Part shown: positions 7,533 to 17,656 of the stretch, one piece after another
Position numbering within the stretch: the stretch's first letter is position 1
Layout: each line of letters starts with the position of its first letter
NCBI GenBank assembly: GCA_947628955.1
Contig: CANRBX010000003.1
Span: 58,679 to 122,678 of the forward strand
DNA length: 64,000 nt
DNA from: an uncultured Lachnospiraceae bacterium
GTDB taxonomy: Bacteria > Bacillota > Clostridia > Lachnospirales > Lachnospiraceae
Direction of reading: 5' to 3'
The notes under the pieces: model-generated
What the model was told of the DNA's origin: nothing
Seen by the model: only the letters and a program-made list of their open reading frames with translations
The model's database searches: none
Made by a program: the position numbers and the translations under genes

Positions 7533-9422
7533 ATGATGAGGTATAACAAATTAAGTCAACTTTGCCAAAAGTACGAGATTGTTTGTTTTGATATATTTGA
7601 TACATTGTTAAAACGGGATGTGCTTCATCCAACAGATGTTTTTGAATTGATGGAATATATACTTGTTGCTCAGGGGAAAAAACAGTTTGCCGGTTTTGCA
7701 CAGAAAAGGAAAGCAGCAGAGAGAGAGGCCCGGGAGCGGAGTAGTTATGATGAGATAACTATTGACGAAATATATAGTGAATTAGAGTATGCTGCGGAAG
7801 ACAAGATATTTTTGAAAGCAAAAGAATTAGAAACGGAGAGTAAGGTCTTAAAAGCTAATCCAAGGATTAAGAAACTCTATAATGCTTGCAGGGAAAAAGG
7901 GAAAACAATCTATATTATATCAGACATGTATCTTCCAAAAGTATTTTTGGAAGATGTTCTTCATAGGGAAGGATATAATGGATATAAAGAATTATATCTT
8001 TCTTGTGATTACAGGCAAACTAAAAAGAGCGGAAAACTGTTCCAGACCGTTTGCTCTAAGGAGCATCTGCAGCCTAAGAAAATGCTCCATATTGGAGACA
8101 GCAGATATGCGGATTGCATAGGCCCTATGAAATCAGGAATAAGATTTGCGCATATTGCCAGGAATGAAAAGAATACACTTTATTTTGAAAGACCGGAGGA
8201 GTCCGATGGCTTAGAAAAAAAATACCTATATTCATTTATCAACAATCGTGAAAACACACTAAAAAAGAGAGCGGAACGGTTAGGCTATGAAGTACTGGGC
8301 CCGATTATTTATGGATACTGTCAATGGCTGCATGAGCAGATTCAAGACAGCAATGCAAAAATTTGGTTTATAGCTAGGGACATGTATTTGTTTGACCAGA
8401 CATACAGACAGATGTATGGCGAGGAAAGCAATATTGAGTATATTTACTTGTCAAGAAAGAGCCTAAGACCAGCATATACGGATGCCGTTGGTGATCCAAT
8501 GAGATCAGGTGATATGTTTGCAAGAGGAAGACACTCAATCAAGCAGATCATTACATATATGGGCTATTCACTTGAAGATGTAACGATTAACAGGGAAATA
8601 GACGTTGAAGCTGCTATCTATGATGCCAGAAAACTTAATGAGTATCCGGAGCTTCGAAATATCCTCAATTCCCCTAGGATTGCACGAAGGGAACAACAAC
8701 TCAGCAAAGAAGGGTATTCATATCTGGCAGAACATGGTCTGTTTTCAAATGACATCATATTGGCGGATGTGGGATGGCATGGAACGACACAGTATATTCT
8801 GAGCGAAATCCAGAAATCAAAAACTGGGAGATACCATGTTGAAGGTTATTATCTGGGATGTCTGGACGGTACGGATGATAAGATAGACAGGGAACGTTAT
8901 AAGACGTTCTTTTTTGATGAGCATCACGAATGTATGTTCATGAAAGGGGTTATCTTGTTTGAAAGGATGATACTGGCACCGCATGGGAGTACGCTTAGAT
9001 ATGAGGAATCTGAAGGAATAAGCGTACCGATCCTGGAGAAAGAAGAACCAATACCTCAATATATTATTGATATTCAGACAGGTGCTAAAACGTTTATTGA
9101 AGATATGAGTAAAAATAATGTGGGGAAATTTTTTCGATTTCAGCCGGAAACTATAAAAGCAGCATTTGAAAAATTAGTTGGAGAGCCATTAAAAGAGGAA
9201 TTGGATAATATTGGAGAACTAGAATATGAAGATTTCTATTGTTCACAACGATTAGCGTCTCCGAAAAGTATTCTGTTTTATGCAATGCATTTTAATGCTC
9301 TACTTCGTGATTTAAAATATTCGTCTTGGCGGATTGGTTTTTTATATAGGCTGTTCAAGGTTCGCATGCCTTATGCAAAGATATATGCAGCTGTTAGAAG
9401 GAAGAATAGGAAGTTAACATAA
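7533..9422 (+). CDS. Large HAD-superfamily hydrolase of capsule loci
   Basis: 629 residues. The N-terminal ~210 residues are a HAD domain: VCFDIFDTLLKR (nucleophile Asp and general-acid Asp), YIISDMYLP (motif II), KKSGKLF (Lys) and LHIGDSRYADC (motif III/IV). The remaining ~400 residues form a second region with IWFIARDMYLFDQ, YLSRKSLRPAY and LADVGWHGTTQ, a pattern seen in glycosyltransferase-associated HAD proteins in Clostridia capsule loci. No membrane segment is seen, so it is probably cytoplasmic. The substrate is unknown; removal of a phosphate from a capsule intermediate is the simplest inference. The start has a weak ribosome site. Confidence 0.75.
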   Translation: MMRYNKLSQLCQKYEIVCFDIFDTLLKRDVLHPTDVFELMEYILVAQGKKQFAGFAQKRKAAEREARERSSYDEITIDEIYSELEYAAEDKIFLKAKELETESKVLKANPRIKKLYNACREKGKTIYIISDMYLPKVFLEDVLHREGYNGYKELYLSCDYRQTKKSGKLFQTVCSKEHLQPKKMLHIGDSRYADCIGPMKSGIRFAHIARNEKNTLYFERPEESDGLEKKYLYSFINNRENTLKKRAERLGYEVLGPIIYGYCQWLHEQIQDSNAKIWFIARDMYLFDQTYRQMYGEESNIEYIYLSRKSLRPAYTDAVGDPMRSGDMFARGRHSIKQIITYMGYSLEDVTINREIDVEAAIYDARKLNEYPELRNILNSPRIARREQQLSKEGYSYLAEHGLFSNDIILADVGWHGTTQYILSEIQKSKTGRYHVEGYYLGCLDGTDDKIDRERYKTFFFDEHHECMFMKGVILFERMILAPHGSTLRYEESEGISVPILEKEEPIPQYIIDIQTGAKTFIEDMSKNNVGKFFRFQPETIKAAFEKLVGEPLKEELDNIGELEYEDFYCSQRLASPKSILFYAMHFNALLRDLKYSSWRIGFLYRLFKVRMPYAKIYAAVRRKNRKLT

Positions 9423-9442
9423 TGGAGGCAATGATAAATTAG

Positions 9443-10681
9443 ATGAGGATACTATTCGTTACAAAAGAATATTTACCAAAACCAACACCGCCAGGTTTAT
9501 GTATTATGAATGTTCAGGAAGCCCTTTTAAATAGAGGAGTTCAGAGTGACGTTTTAATGGTGGGGGATGAGGAAGGGCTGTACAGCACGAATAAAAATGG
9601 TGAGGTTTATAGTATTAAATCAGACGTTAGTTTCGAAAAACAAAAAGTTTTTTTCCCAAGATATTTGATACGTCATTTGTTGATGCTTTTTACATGGCCG
9701 GTTCCGTCTACGAAAAGAGTTAAGGATTATAGACGTATGATAACAAAATTGAATAAGGAGAAAGAGTATGATGCGATTATAGGAACTCTGTTTCCAGCGG
9801 ACGTGTGTTTGTCGTGCTCCGTGTTTGATCATTTCTTTATATATGAATTTGATTCATTAGTTAACAATCCGGTATATAAAGTAGGAATTAAAAAACATTT
9901 GAAATTCAGACTAAAAGCCGTTGAGAAAAGGTTATATGACCGCGCGGAACTGATTATACACCTAAACAATAATAAAGAGTTCTATAATAAGGATAAGTAT
10001 AAAAAATATGTCAGGAAGTCGGTATATACGGACATTCCATATATCACAAATAAATCTGTATGTGCGAATAGCGAAAATATAGAAGTTGTTTTGGGGGAAA
10101 TATCAAATAGTAGTGTGGTGATAGTCTATGCAGGACTTTTGTCAAGAGACTACAGATCTCCAAGTAAGCTGATTGAATTAGTAAAAGACCTTTCCAAATA
10201 TATTGATGTAAAGTGTTTGTTTTTTTCTAGAGGAGACTGCGAGGAAGAATTAAGAAAAGCAGAAACCGATACAAATGGAGTTATAAAAAGAATGGGCTAT
10301 GTACCACAAGCGATACTTAGAAAGTATATGGATAGGGCAGATTTCTTTTTGGATATTGGGAATCACTTATCTGGGGAAGATTATTCATTGCCATCGAAAG
10401 TTATAGAGTATATAGCAACAGGGAAACCAATCATCCATATGAACGGTGTGAACGACAGTGCTATAAATTATTTGGAGAAATACGGAAACGCTATAAATGT
10501 AAGCGAGGATATTTCTGCTGATGATGCTCGGAAAGAAGTCCTTAAGTTTATAAAAGAAGCAAAAGGCCGGAGAATTCCTTTTGAAAATGTGGTAGAAAAA
10601 TTCCCCCAGAATACGCCGGAATACACGGCCGATTTGATTATAAAGCAGATAGAGAGACGAAGATCGAATACTGGACAATAA
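9443..10681 (+). CDS. Glycosyltransferase, GT-B fold (GT4-like)
   Basis: 412 residues starting MRILFVTKEYLPKPTPPG, the usual N-terminal strand and loop of GT-B transferases. The C-terminal domain has VIVYAGLLSRDYRSPSKL, MGYVPQAILRKYM, and FFLDIGNHLSGEDYSLPSKV followed by EYIATGKPII, where the acidic pair positions the nucleotide sugar. It lies in a run of capsule glycosyltransferases and will add one sugar of the repeat unit at the cytoplasmic face. Donor and linkage cannot be predicted. The gene is distinctly AT-rich. Confidence 0.8.
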   Translation: MRILFVTKEYLPKPTPPGLCIMNVQEALLNRGVQSDVLMVGDEEGLYSTNKNGEVYSIKSDVSFEKQKVFFPRYLIRHLLMLFTWPVPSTKRVKDYRRMITKLNKEKEYDAIIGTLFPADVCLSCSVFDHFFIYEFDSLVNNPVYKVGIKKHLKFRLKAVEKRLYDRAELIIHLNNNKEFYNKDKYKKYVRKSVYTDIPYITNKSVCANSENIEVVLGEISNSSVVIVYAGLLSRDYRSPSKLIELVKDLSKYIDVKCLFFSRGDCEEELRKAETDTNGVIKRMGYVPQAILRKYMDRADFFLDIGNHLSGEDYSLPSKVIEYIATGKPIIHMNGVNDSAINYLEKYGNAINVSEDISADDARKEVLKFIKEAKGRRIPFENVVEKFPQNTPEYTADLIIKQIERRRSNTGQ

Positions 10682-10706
10682 GTAGTAAAAGACAGGAGTT
10701 GGATAA

Positions 10707-11900
10707 ATGAAAACAATTGTAATTATCCATCATACAGGAGCTTGGGGTGGAGGTACAAAATCACTGATTGATTTGTGTGAGATGCTACGGGACGATTACA
10801 ATGTTATTGTCTGTATTCCAAAAGGGTATTCCGAGTTTAGTGAGAAGATTACTCGCTACGGATGTAAGTCCCATGAAATAAGTATACCGATTCCTTATAT
10901 AAACATATATTCCGGTCGGCCTCCGCTCATATCGGGCGCGACATTAAACTCTCTAAAAAGTTTAAGGATGATAAGACGATTCAGTAATGAGATACTAACA
11001 CTCAAACCAGATGTCGTGATTTCCAATACGCTTGTAGCGGCAGTGTCGTGCGTATATCTTTCAAAGTTTACAAAGGTAATCTGTATAGACCGGGAAACTT
11101 TGACAAGTTCTATCTCGAAAGCTTTTTATAGAAGATTGCTAGATAAGAACTTGAAGGCAATTACATTTTTATCTGAATATGAGATGAAAAAATTTAATTT
11201 CCGCACCTGTGATTCTTTAGTGTTTCCAGACTGTGTGCATATGGACAGGCTGATTGATGCGGACAAGTATGCTGTCAGAGTGAAAAAACGAATACCTGAA
11301 GATAAATTTGTTATTCTTTTTATGGGAGGGTTGGCAAAGATTAAGGGCACGGATATAATTCTCAAAGCGATGAATATTCTGGATGAAAGATTCCTTTTGA
11401 TATTTGCCGGCGATATGAATGAGTCGAAATTGTCAAAAGGACAGTTGATGCATGACGTAAAGCATCCCAGCCACTATTTCTTTAAGAAAAGAGTAAAAAA
11501 GTATTATTATAAATTGAAGGGGACATCAAAATTACTTGAAGTCGGATTGTGTGATTCGGTTGATGAGTTGATTGTAGCGTCTGATATCGTAGTATTTCCA
11601 TCGACATCAGTACATCAGCCCCGGCCTTGCATTGAAGCGGGCGCTTATGCCAAACCTGTTCTTATTTCAGCCTATAAAGAAACGAGAGAGTATTTTATGA
11701 ATGGATATAATGCGATAACATTTAAAACAGGTGTTGCGAAAGATATGGCTAATAAATTGTTATATGCATTTAATAACCAGATTATAATAGAAAACTTAGG
11801 CAGAAATAACAAGATTATGACAGAAAAAAAACATAATTTCAACGATTGTAAAGAAATCATTTGTTCATTAATAGAGAAAGTGTGTAATTATGAGATTTAG
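10707..11900 (+). CDS. Glycosyltransferase family 4 protein
   Basis: 397 residues. IIHHTGAWGGGTKSL is the N-terminal donor/acceptor loop. VILFMGGLAKIKGTDIILKA marks the second Rossmann domain, and PRPCIEAGAYAKPVL with the following E is the GT4 EX7E-type nucleotide-sugar site. An AGGAG site precedes ATG 10707. The stop overlaps the next gene by 11 bases. It probably adds a hexose or derivative to the lipid-linked repeat unit. Confidence 0.85.
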   Translation: MKTIVIIHHTGAWGGGTKSLIDLCEMLRDDYNVIVCIPKGYSEFSEKITRYGCKSHEISIPIPYINIYSGRPPLISGATLNSLKSLRMIRRFSNEILTLKPDVVISNTLVAAVSCVYLSKFTKVICIDRETLTSSISKAFYRRLLDKNLKAITFLSEYEMKKFNFRTCDSLVFPDCVHMDRLIDADKYAVRVKKRIPEDKFVILFMGGLAKIKGTDIILKAMNILDERFLLIFAGDMNESKLSKGQLMHDVKHPSHYFFKKRVKKYYYKLKGTSKLLEVGLCDSVDELIVASDIVVFPSTSVHQPRPCIEAGAYAKPVLISAYKETREYFMNGYNAITFKTGVAKDMANKLLYAFNNQIIIENLGRNNKIMTEKKHNFNDCKEIICSLIEKVCNYEI

Positions 11901-13194
11901 ATTAACAGGAGAAATGCTCATAGCAATATCCATTTATTTGTTGGGATTTTACCTATGTCTTCCAATTTCAATGATATTCTTAAATTCAATTATGATTTAC
12001 ATGCTTGTTTTTTTGGCTGCAGCATTATTTGTCGGAGGGTTAGTCTTATTGAAAAGATTGAAGAGCCTAATATGTTTTCTGATACTGTTTGCTTTTACTT
12101 TTTTATACTGGCAGATTACATGGAGAACGAACCTAGGCGAAATATCTTTTGTATATTATTGTTTTGCTTCATTAAGCTTTGTATTTGGCGGCATGGCTTT
12201 ATATTCAAGTAAAAACGAAAGGTTGATAAGACGCCTTTTTTTTTATTTGACTTTTATTTATTTTGTGACCGCGATTACGTCGATAGTTGGGCTAAATGCA
12301 TATCCATTAGCGACACGTGAATTTGGAAGAGGGTCTACCTATGATACGAGCCTAGATTTTGAAGTATATAAAGATATTTATCGAAAGATGAACATAGCCA
12401 GTTGGAGTCAGATGTATGGGATGCTGTTCGCAGTTCCGGTTTCCCTGATGGCTTGGAGACAAAGAAAGAATCCGTTTTATATTGTTTTATGCATCTTGCT
12501 AATCTGGGCAGTAATAGCATCTCAGCTTACTTTTGCGGTATTGTTAACACTGGTCTTTATTGTGGCAATGAACATTCCGAGAGGTAAAAATGATAAAACG
12601 ATTATTTTTATGTTAGTACTCCTTTTGGTGACCGGCGTGATTCTTATTGATTTTGACTTTTTACTTTCGCTTGCTGTTGACATATCAAAAGATGCAGGAT
12701 TTAGTTTTTTGACTGTAAAATTGAATGACCTGAAGATTCTGTTGCTGGAAGGAAAGGCAGTGGGAGATGCTGGCGCAAGAAGAGATTTGTATCAAACTAG
12801 TCTTAATACCTTTTTTCAAAACCCACTTTTTGGTCTAATAGCTGATGGTAGGGCAACCCCCGGGGAAATTGGGTTCCATTCAGAATTTTTTGATATAATA
12901 GGCTCTGTTGGAATCGCAGGCCTAATCATAATAGTAACTATGTTTATAGGATATGGAAAGTTTTTGTTAAAAATCAAGGGAGATATGCAGAGGGATTTAT
13001 TGATCATTTTGATTGGTTTTATTGTGTTATTTATTGTTAATCCAGTTTTCAATTCGCCGCAAATCTTTATGGGCGCTTTTTTTTACCCTCTCATTTCCAG
13101 CAGATATTGCAGTTTTGAAAAAAAAGGAAAAAGAGCTCAAATTGACGGAATACATATTAGTGCGAAAGGAAAACAAAGAAATGTCTGCATTTAA
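11890..13194 (+). CDS. Wzy-like O-antigen/capsule polymerase (multi-pass membrane protein)
   Basis: 434 residues with about ten hydrophobic segments spread over the whole length and one larger extracytoplasmic loop at about residues 265-325 (AVGDAGARRDLYQ, FGLIADGRATPGEIGFHSEFFD). This topology and the position between glycosyltransferases and sugar-nucleotide genes fit a Wzy polymerase, which joins repeat units on the outer membrane face. Wzy sequences diverge, so the call rests on topology and context. T-runs (T9 at 12236-12244, T8 at 13077-13084) lie inside the gene, but such runs are common in AT-rich DNA. The 3' end overlaps the next start by 13 bases. Confidence 0.7.
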   Translation: MRFRLTGEMLIAISIYLLGFYLCLPISMIFLNSIMIYMLVFLAAALFVGGLVLLKRLKSLICFLILFAFTFLYWQITWRTNLGEISFVYYCFASLSFVFGGMALYSSKNERLIRRLFFYLTFIYFVTAITSIVGLNAYPLATREFGRGSTYDTSLDFEVYKDIYRKMNIASWSQMYGMLFAVPVSLMAWRQRKNPFYIVLCILLIWAVIASQLTFAVLLTLVFIVAMNIPRGKNDKTIIFMLVLLLVTGVILIDFDFLLSLAVDISKDAGFSFLTVKLNDLKILLLEGKAVGDAGARRDLYQTSLNTFFQNPLFGLIADGRATPGEIGFHSEFFDIIGSVGIAGLIIIVTMFIGYGKFLLKIKGDMQRDLLIILIGFIVLFIVNPVFNSPQIFMGAFFYPLISSRYCSFEKKGKRAQIDGIHISAKGKQRNVCI

Positions 13195-14215
13195 AGGAAA
13201 AACATTAATGATAACAGGGGGTACCGGTTCTTTTGGAAATACTGTTTTGAAACATTTTCTTACTTCAGATATAGGAGAGATTCGGATTTTTTCCCGTGAT
13301 GAAAAGAAACAGGATGATATGAGACATGAACTGCAGGCAAAATGTCCGAAGCATGCAGATAAAGTGAAATTCTACATAGGTGATGTTAGAGATCCGGGAT
13401 CGATTAGGGATGCAATGCCTGGAGTGGATTATGTTTTTCATGCAGCGGCATTAAAGCAGGTACCGTCATGTGAATTCTTTCCAATGCAGGCAGTAAAAAC
13501 AAATATTGAAGGAACAGACAACATGCTCCATGCGGCTATTGAGGCAGGTGTGAAAAAAGTTGTGTGTTTGTCTACGGACAAGGCGGCATATCCGATCAAT
13601 GCCATGGGTATCAGTAAGGCCATGATGGAGCATGTTATCACTGCCAATGCACGAGTGGCTGCGGAACGTGGTGATACAGTTATCTGCTGTACAAGGTATG
13701 GTAATGTTATGTGCTCAAGAGGATCGGTTATTCCGCTTTTTGTCGATCAGATTTGTGCTGGTAATCCGATCACGATTACAAATCCAGAAATGACAAGATT
13801 TCTTATGAATCTGGATGAGGCTGTAGATCTGGTTCAATTTGCGTTTGAGCATGCGAATCCGGGAGATCTGTTTGTACAGAAGGCGGATGCCAGTACGATT
13901 GGAGACCTGGCAAAGGCTGTTCAACAGTTGTTTGGAGACACCGGAATGCGTATCATCGGAACACGCCATGGGGAGAAACTGTATGAAACTCTGCTGACTC
14001 AGGAAGAACGGCTTAGAAGCGAAGATATGGGGAACTATTTTCGGGTCTCTGCTGACAGCCGGGATCTGAATTACGATAAGTATTTTGTTAAGGGTGAAGT
14101 CCATACTATGGCAGATGAAGCTTATACAAGCCATAACACAAACCGGCTTAATGTTGATGGTATTGTCCAGAAGCTTATGGATACAGATTATATTAAAGAA
14201 CAACTGAGACTATGA
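13182..14215 (+). CDS. UDP-GlcNAc 4,6-dehydratase/epimerase (CapE/FnlA/WbjB type)
   Basis: 344 residues. ATG 13182 is used; the open frame extends 5' into wzy but that part is antisense to no known domain. MITGGTGSFGNTVLKHF is the NAD(P)-binding glycine motif of the short cytoplasmic CapD/FlaA1 family, FHAAALKQVP and STDKAAYPINAMGISKAMME hold the catalytic region (with the Lys of the modified MxxxK pair), and RHGEKLYETLLTQEE is typical of the CapE/FnlA branch. It starts conversion of UDP-GlcNAc to UDP-2-acetamido-2,6-dideoxy-L-sugars. The next three genes complete such a pathway. Confidence 0.88.
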
Positions 14216-14237
14216 AAACTGAGGTGATACTTAGAAA

Positions 14238-15365
14238 ATGAAAGATATTTTGGTGATGGGTTCTGCTGGAATGGCAGGCCACCAGATTGCACTATATCTT
14301 ATGGAACAGGGATATAATGTAACAGGTTTTTCATTAAAAAAGAACCCGTTTGTTGAGGGCTATATTGGGGATGCGACAAATACACAGTTTGTAAAGAAGA
14401 TTATTACGGACGGACATTATGATTATGTGATCAATTGCATAGGCATTTTGAATCAATTTGCCGAAGAAAATCACGCTGCGGCCGTCCAGCTGAATTCATA
14501 TCTTCCTCATTATCTTGCATGGTTGACCCGCAATATGCATACCCGCATAATACATATGAGTACGGACTGTGTCTTTTCCGGAAAGAGAGGCAGTTACAAA
14601 AAAGATGATTTCTGTGATGGGGAAACATTTTATGACCGTTCAAAGGCGCTCGGGGAACTTAGGGATGAGAAGAATATCACATTAAGGAACTCTATCGTTG
14701 GTCCGGACATGAATGAAAATGGTATCGGTTTATTGAACTGGTTTATGAAACAGCAGGGGCAAGCTAATGGATATACTGCCTCAATATGGACAGGGCAGAC
14801 GACATTGCAGCTGGCCAAAACGATGGAATATGTCATGGAGAACGATGTCATTGGGTTGTACAATGCTGTTCCGAAAGAGAGTATTACTAAGTTTGAATTA
14901 CTCAAGCTATTTAATCATTATCTTAGGAGTGATTCATTGTATATTATCCCGATAGAAGGAGTCCATTTGGATAAATCTCTTATTGCAACGCCCATAAATG
15001 GCGGAAAATATGTGATTCCATCGTATGAGATTATGGTCAGGGAAATGTCAGAATGGATTTCCAACCATATAGAATTATATAAACATTATAGGTTCTATAC
15101 GGCAACGGAGTCTCTGACTGGGGGGGGGTATTCTACACCGCTGTCAGTTAAATGGATAAAAAAGAGAAGGTCAATAATTGTTAAGAAACCGTCGATGCCC
15201 AGGGATGTTATGGGCCTGAAAGGAGTGTCATGCAAGGACAATATAGTAAAAGAAAATGAAGTCTGTCGTTTTGGTTCCACTGATGCGAAACCTTTGAAGG
15301 CGAAACTTTTGCAGATGGAACACATCCGCGACAAAGTTACCGGATGGGAGGAATTGTGCGGATGA
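14238..15365 (+). CDS. RmlD-like SDR sugar-nucleotide reductase with extra C-terminal tail, containing a G9 run
   Basis: 375 residues. DILVMGSAGMAGHQI is the NAD(P) motif, HMSTDCVFSGKRGSYKKDD and YDRSKALGE give the SDR Ser/Tyr/Lys region seen in RmlD-type reductases, and the core ends near ELYKHYRF at about residue 285. The remaining ~85 residues are an unusual charged tail that begins just before nine G (15120-15128). The frame ends in an ATGA overlap with capF. In the pathway it would reduce the 4-keto intermediate made by the CapE-like enzyme, as WbvR does for L-QuiNAc-type sugars. G8 or G10 would end the protein 8-13 codons after the run, leaving the core but removing tail and coupling. 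Confidence 0.82.
   Translation: MKDILVMGSAGMAGHQIALYLMEQGYNVTGFSLKKNPFVEGYIGDATNTQFVKKIITDGHYDYVINCIGILNQFAEENHAAAVQLNSYLPHYLAWLTRNMHTRIIHMSTDCVFSGKRGSYKKDDFCDGETFYDRSKALGELRDEKNITLRNSIVGPDMNENGIGLLNWFMKQQGQANGYTASIWTGQTTLQLAKTMEYVMENDVIGLYNAVPKESITKFELLKLFNHYLRSDSLYIIPIEGVHLDKSLIATPINGGKYVIPSYEIMVREMSEWISNHIELYKHYRFYTATESLTGGGYSTPLSVKWIKKRRSIIVKKPSMPRDVMGLKGVSCKDNIVKENEVCRFGSTDAKPLKAKLLQMEHIRDKVTGWEELCG
15120..15128 (+). repeat. G9 homopolymer inside the SDR reductase gene
   Basis: Nine consecutive G encoding GGG between TATESLT and YSTPLS. Loss of one G leads to a stop after ILHRCQLNG; gain of one leads to a stop after VFYTAVS. The present state is in frame. Confidence 0.7.
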
Positions 15366-16486
15366 AAATATTAGTGACAGGTGCAAGAGGTTTTATCGGC
15401 CGGAACTTAACGGCAAGGTTAAGAAATATTGGTGTTGGAAAAATCTATGAATATGACAAGGATAGTTCTGCGGGAAGCTTGGAGGCTTTCTGTCGGGATT
15501 GCGATTTTGTATTCCACTTAGCAGGGGTTAACCGTCCACAACGAGTAGAAGAATTTCAAGAGGGAAATTTCGGTTTCACCTTGAAACTTTTAAAACTATT
15601 GGAAAACAACTGTAATTGCTGTCCGATAATGCTGTCATCTTCGATACAGGCGGAATTGGATAATCCTTACGGGAGAAGCAAACTTGCAGGCGAGGGGCTA
15701 TTGCAGGAATACGGCAGGAGAACCAGGGCGAAAGTTCTGGTCTATCGCTTCCCAAATGTATTTGGAAAATGGTGCCGACCAAATTACAATAGCGTCGTGG
15801 CGACGTTTTGTTACAACACGGCCCATGGTCGGCCGTTACAGGTGAATGGGCGTGATACAAAGCTTAAGTTGGTCTATATTGATGATGTAGTAGATGAATT
15901 GTTGCGTGCTCTGGATGGCAGGGAGAATCGTATGGAATACGGGCAGTGCCAGGTGGAGCCAGTTTACGAAACGACATTGGGAGAGATCGAAGATTTGCTG
16001 AGGACCTTCCGGGATTCTCGAAAGACGCTGCAGGTGCCAAACATGACGGAAGGAAGCTTTAGCAAGAAGCTGTATAGTACTTACTTAAGTTATTTGCCGG
16101 AAGATTCGTTTTCATATCCACTGGACATGCATACGGATCAGAGAGGATCCTTCACTGAGATTTTGAGAACGGCAGATCGAGGACAGTTCTCAGTGAATAT
16201 CTCGAGACCCGGGGTTGAGAAAGGAAACCACTGGCATAACACGAAGAATGAGAAATTTTTGGTAGTGGCCGGGAAAGCATTGATTCAGTTTAGAAAACCG
16301 GACTCCAAGGAGATATTCAGCTATCATGTGTCCGGGGAGAGGTTGGAAGTGATAGACATCCCCTGCGGGTATGCTCACAGTATCATCAATGAGGGGAATA
16401 CGGATCTGGTGACATTCATGTGGTGTAATGAGTGTTTTGATCCGGAGAGACCGGATACCTATTCGCTAAAGGTGAAACAAGAATAG
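15362..16486 (+). CDS. capF: CapF-type bifunctional SDR/cupin sugar-nucleotide reductase
   Basis: 374 residues. Start ATG 15362 behind GGGAGG and overlapping the preceding stop as ATGA. The N-terminal SDR domain has ILVTGARGFIGRNL and NPYGRSKLAGE (Tyr-x3-Lys). The C-terminal ~110 residues are a cupin domain: DQRGSFTEILRT, GNHWHNTKNEKFLVV with the metal-binding His residues, and PCGYAHSI. This SDR plus cupin architecture is that of CapF in Staphylococcus aureus, which makes UDP-2-acetamido-2,6-dideoxy-L-talose on the way to UDP-L-FucNAc. Together with its neighbours it predicts an L-FucNAc or related L-amino sugar in the polysaccharide. Confidence 0.88.
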   Translation: MKILVTGARGFIGRNLTARLRNIGVGKIYEYDKDSSAGSLEAFCRDCDFVFHLAGVNRPQRVEEFQEGNFGFTLKLLKLLENNCNCCPIMLSSSIQAELDNPYGRSKLAGEGLLQEYGRRTRAKVLVYRFPNVFGKWCRPNYNSVVATFCYNTAHGRPLQVNGRDTKLKLVYIDDVVDELLRALDGRENRMEYGQCQVEPVYETTLGEIEDLLRTFRDSRKTLQVPNMTEGSFSKKLYSTYLSYLPEDSFSYPLDMHTDQRGSFTEILRTADRGQFSVNISRPGVEKGNHWHNTKNEKFLVVAGKALIQFRKPDSKEIFSYHVSGERLEVIDIPCGYAHSIINEGNTDLVTFMWCNECFDPERPDTYSLKVKQE

Positions 16487-16507
16487 TAAGAAAGAGAGAA
16501 AGACTTT

Positions 16508-17653
16508 ATGGAAAAACTGAAACTGATGACGCTTCTGGGGACACGTCCGGAGATTATACGGCTGTCAGAAGTCATCAAAAAGTGCGATGTATACTTCAAT
16601 CACCGGTTGATCCATACTGGCCAAAATTATGATTATACGTTGAACCAGATTTTCTTTGAGGATCTGGGACTAAGAAGACCTGATGTTTACCTAGATGCAG
16701 TTGGGAAAAACTTGGGAGAGACCATCGGCAATATTATTGCCAGGAGTTATCAGGAAATGCAGTCGTGGAAGCCAGACGCAGTGCTAATCCTGGGGGACAC
16801 GAACTCGGCGCTGTCTGCTATACCAGCTAAGCGATTGAAAATTCCGATTTTTCATATGGAGGCTGGAAACCGGTGCTTCGATGAGAACTTGCCGGAGGAG
16901 ACGAATCGGAGAATTGTAGATCATATCGCGGATGTAAACTTGTGTTACAGCGAGCATGCCAGGAGATATCTGAATGCAGAGGGCAGGCCGAAGGAGAGAA
17001 CCTATGTAACCGGATCTCCAATGGCTGAGGTCTTAAGTAGTCATTTAGAGCGGATCCTATGTAGTGACGTGTTGGATCGGCTGGGACTTGAAAAAGATGG
17101 GTACATTTTACTGTCGGCCCACCGGGAAGAGAACATTGATAATGAGCAAAACTTTATGAATTTGATGGATGCGGTGAACGTTATGGCGGAAATCTATCAG
17201 AAGCCGGTGATTTATAGCACCCATCCGCGAAGTATGAAGTTCATTGAGGCGAGGAACTTTCGATTCCATCCGTTAGTGAGAACTTTGCAACCGTTCAGTT
17301 TCACAGATTATAACCACCTGCAGATAAATGCATTTTGTGTGGTATCTGATAGTGGAACGCTGCCAGAAGAGGCGGCATATTTCAATGCCAAAGGGCTGCC
17401 GTTTGCAGCGGTATGCGTGAGAACATCGACGGAGCGTCCGGAGGCCTTGGATAAGGGGAACTTTATTGTAGGAAGTATTACCACGAAACAGGTGCTACAG
17501 GCTGTGGATATGGCAGTGCAGATGAAAGATAATTGCGACTTGGCGGCCAGTGTGCCGGATTACAAGGATGAGAATGTTAGCATGAAAGTAGTGAGACTGA
17601 TTCAGAGTTATACGGGGATTGTGGATCAGATGGTTTGGAGAAAACATTTATAA
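16508..17653 (+). CDS. Non-hydrolysing UDP-N-acetyl sugar 2-epimerase (WecB/CapG type)
   Basis: 381 residues. LLGTRPEIIRLSEVIKKC is the N-terminal phosphate loop of the family; LIHTGQNYDYTLN, HMEAGNRCFDENLPEETNR, SAHREENID and SDSGTLPEEAAY are all conserved 2-epimerase blocks. In S. aureus capsule synthesis CapG epimerises C2 to finish UDP-L-FucNAc. Here it follows CapE-, SDR- and CapF-like genes directly, so the four genes form one sugar-nucleotide module. GC rises relative to the glycosyltransferase genes upstream, in line with module-wise exchange. Confidence 0.9.
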   Translation: MEKLKLMTLLGTRPEIIRLSEVIKKCDVYFNHRLIHTGQNYDYTLNQIFFEDLGLRRPDVYLDAVGKNLGETIGNIIARSYQEMQSWKPDAVLILGDTNSALSAIPAKRLKIPIFHMEAGNRCFDENLPEETNRRIVDHIADVNLCYSEHARRYLNAEGRPKERTYVTGSPMAEVLSSHLERILCSDVLDRLGLEKDGYILLSAHREENIDNEQNFMNLMDAVNVMAEIYQKPVIYSTHPRSMKFIEARNFRFHPLVRTLQPFSFTDYNHLQINAFCVVSDSGTLPEEAAYFNAKGLPFAAVCVRTSTERPEALDKGNFIVGSITTKQVLQAVDMAVQMKDNCDLAASVPDYKDENVSMKVVRLIQSYTGIVDQMVWRKHL

Positions 17654-17656
17654 TAA

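Noticed and set aside
12236..13084. T9 and T8 runs in the wzy gene as phase switches
   Set aside because: T and A runs of this length are common in this AT-rich gene and the frame is intact. The G-runs stand out much more against the local composition.
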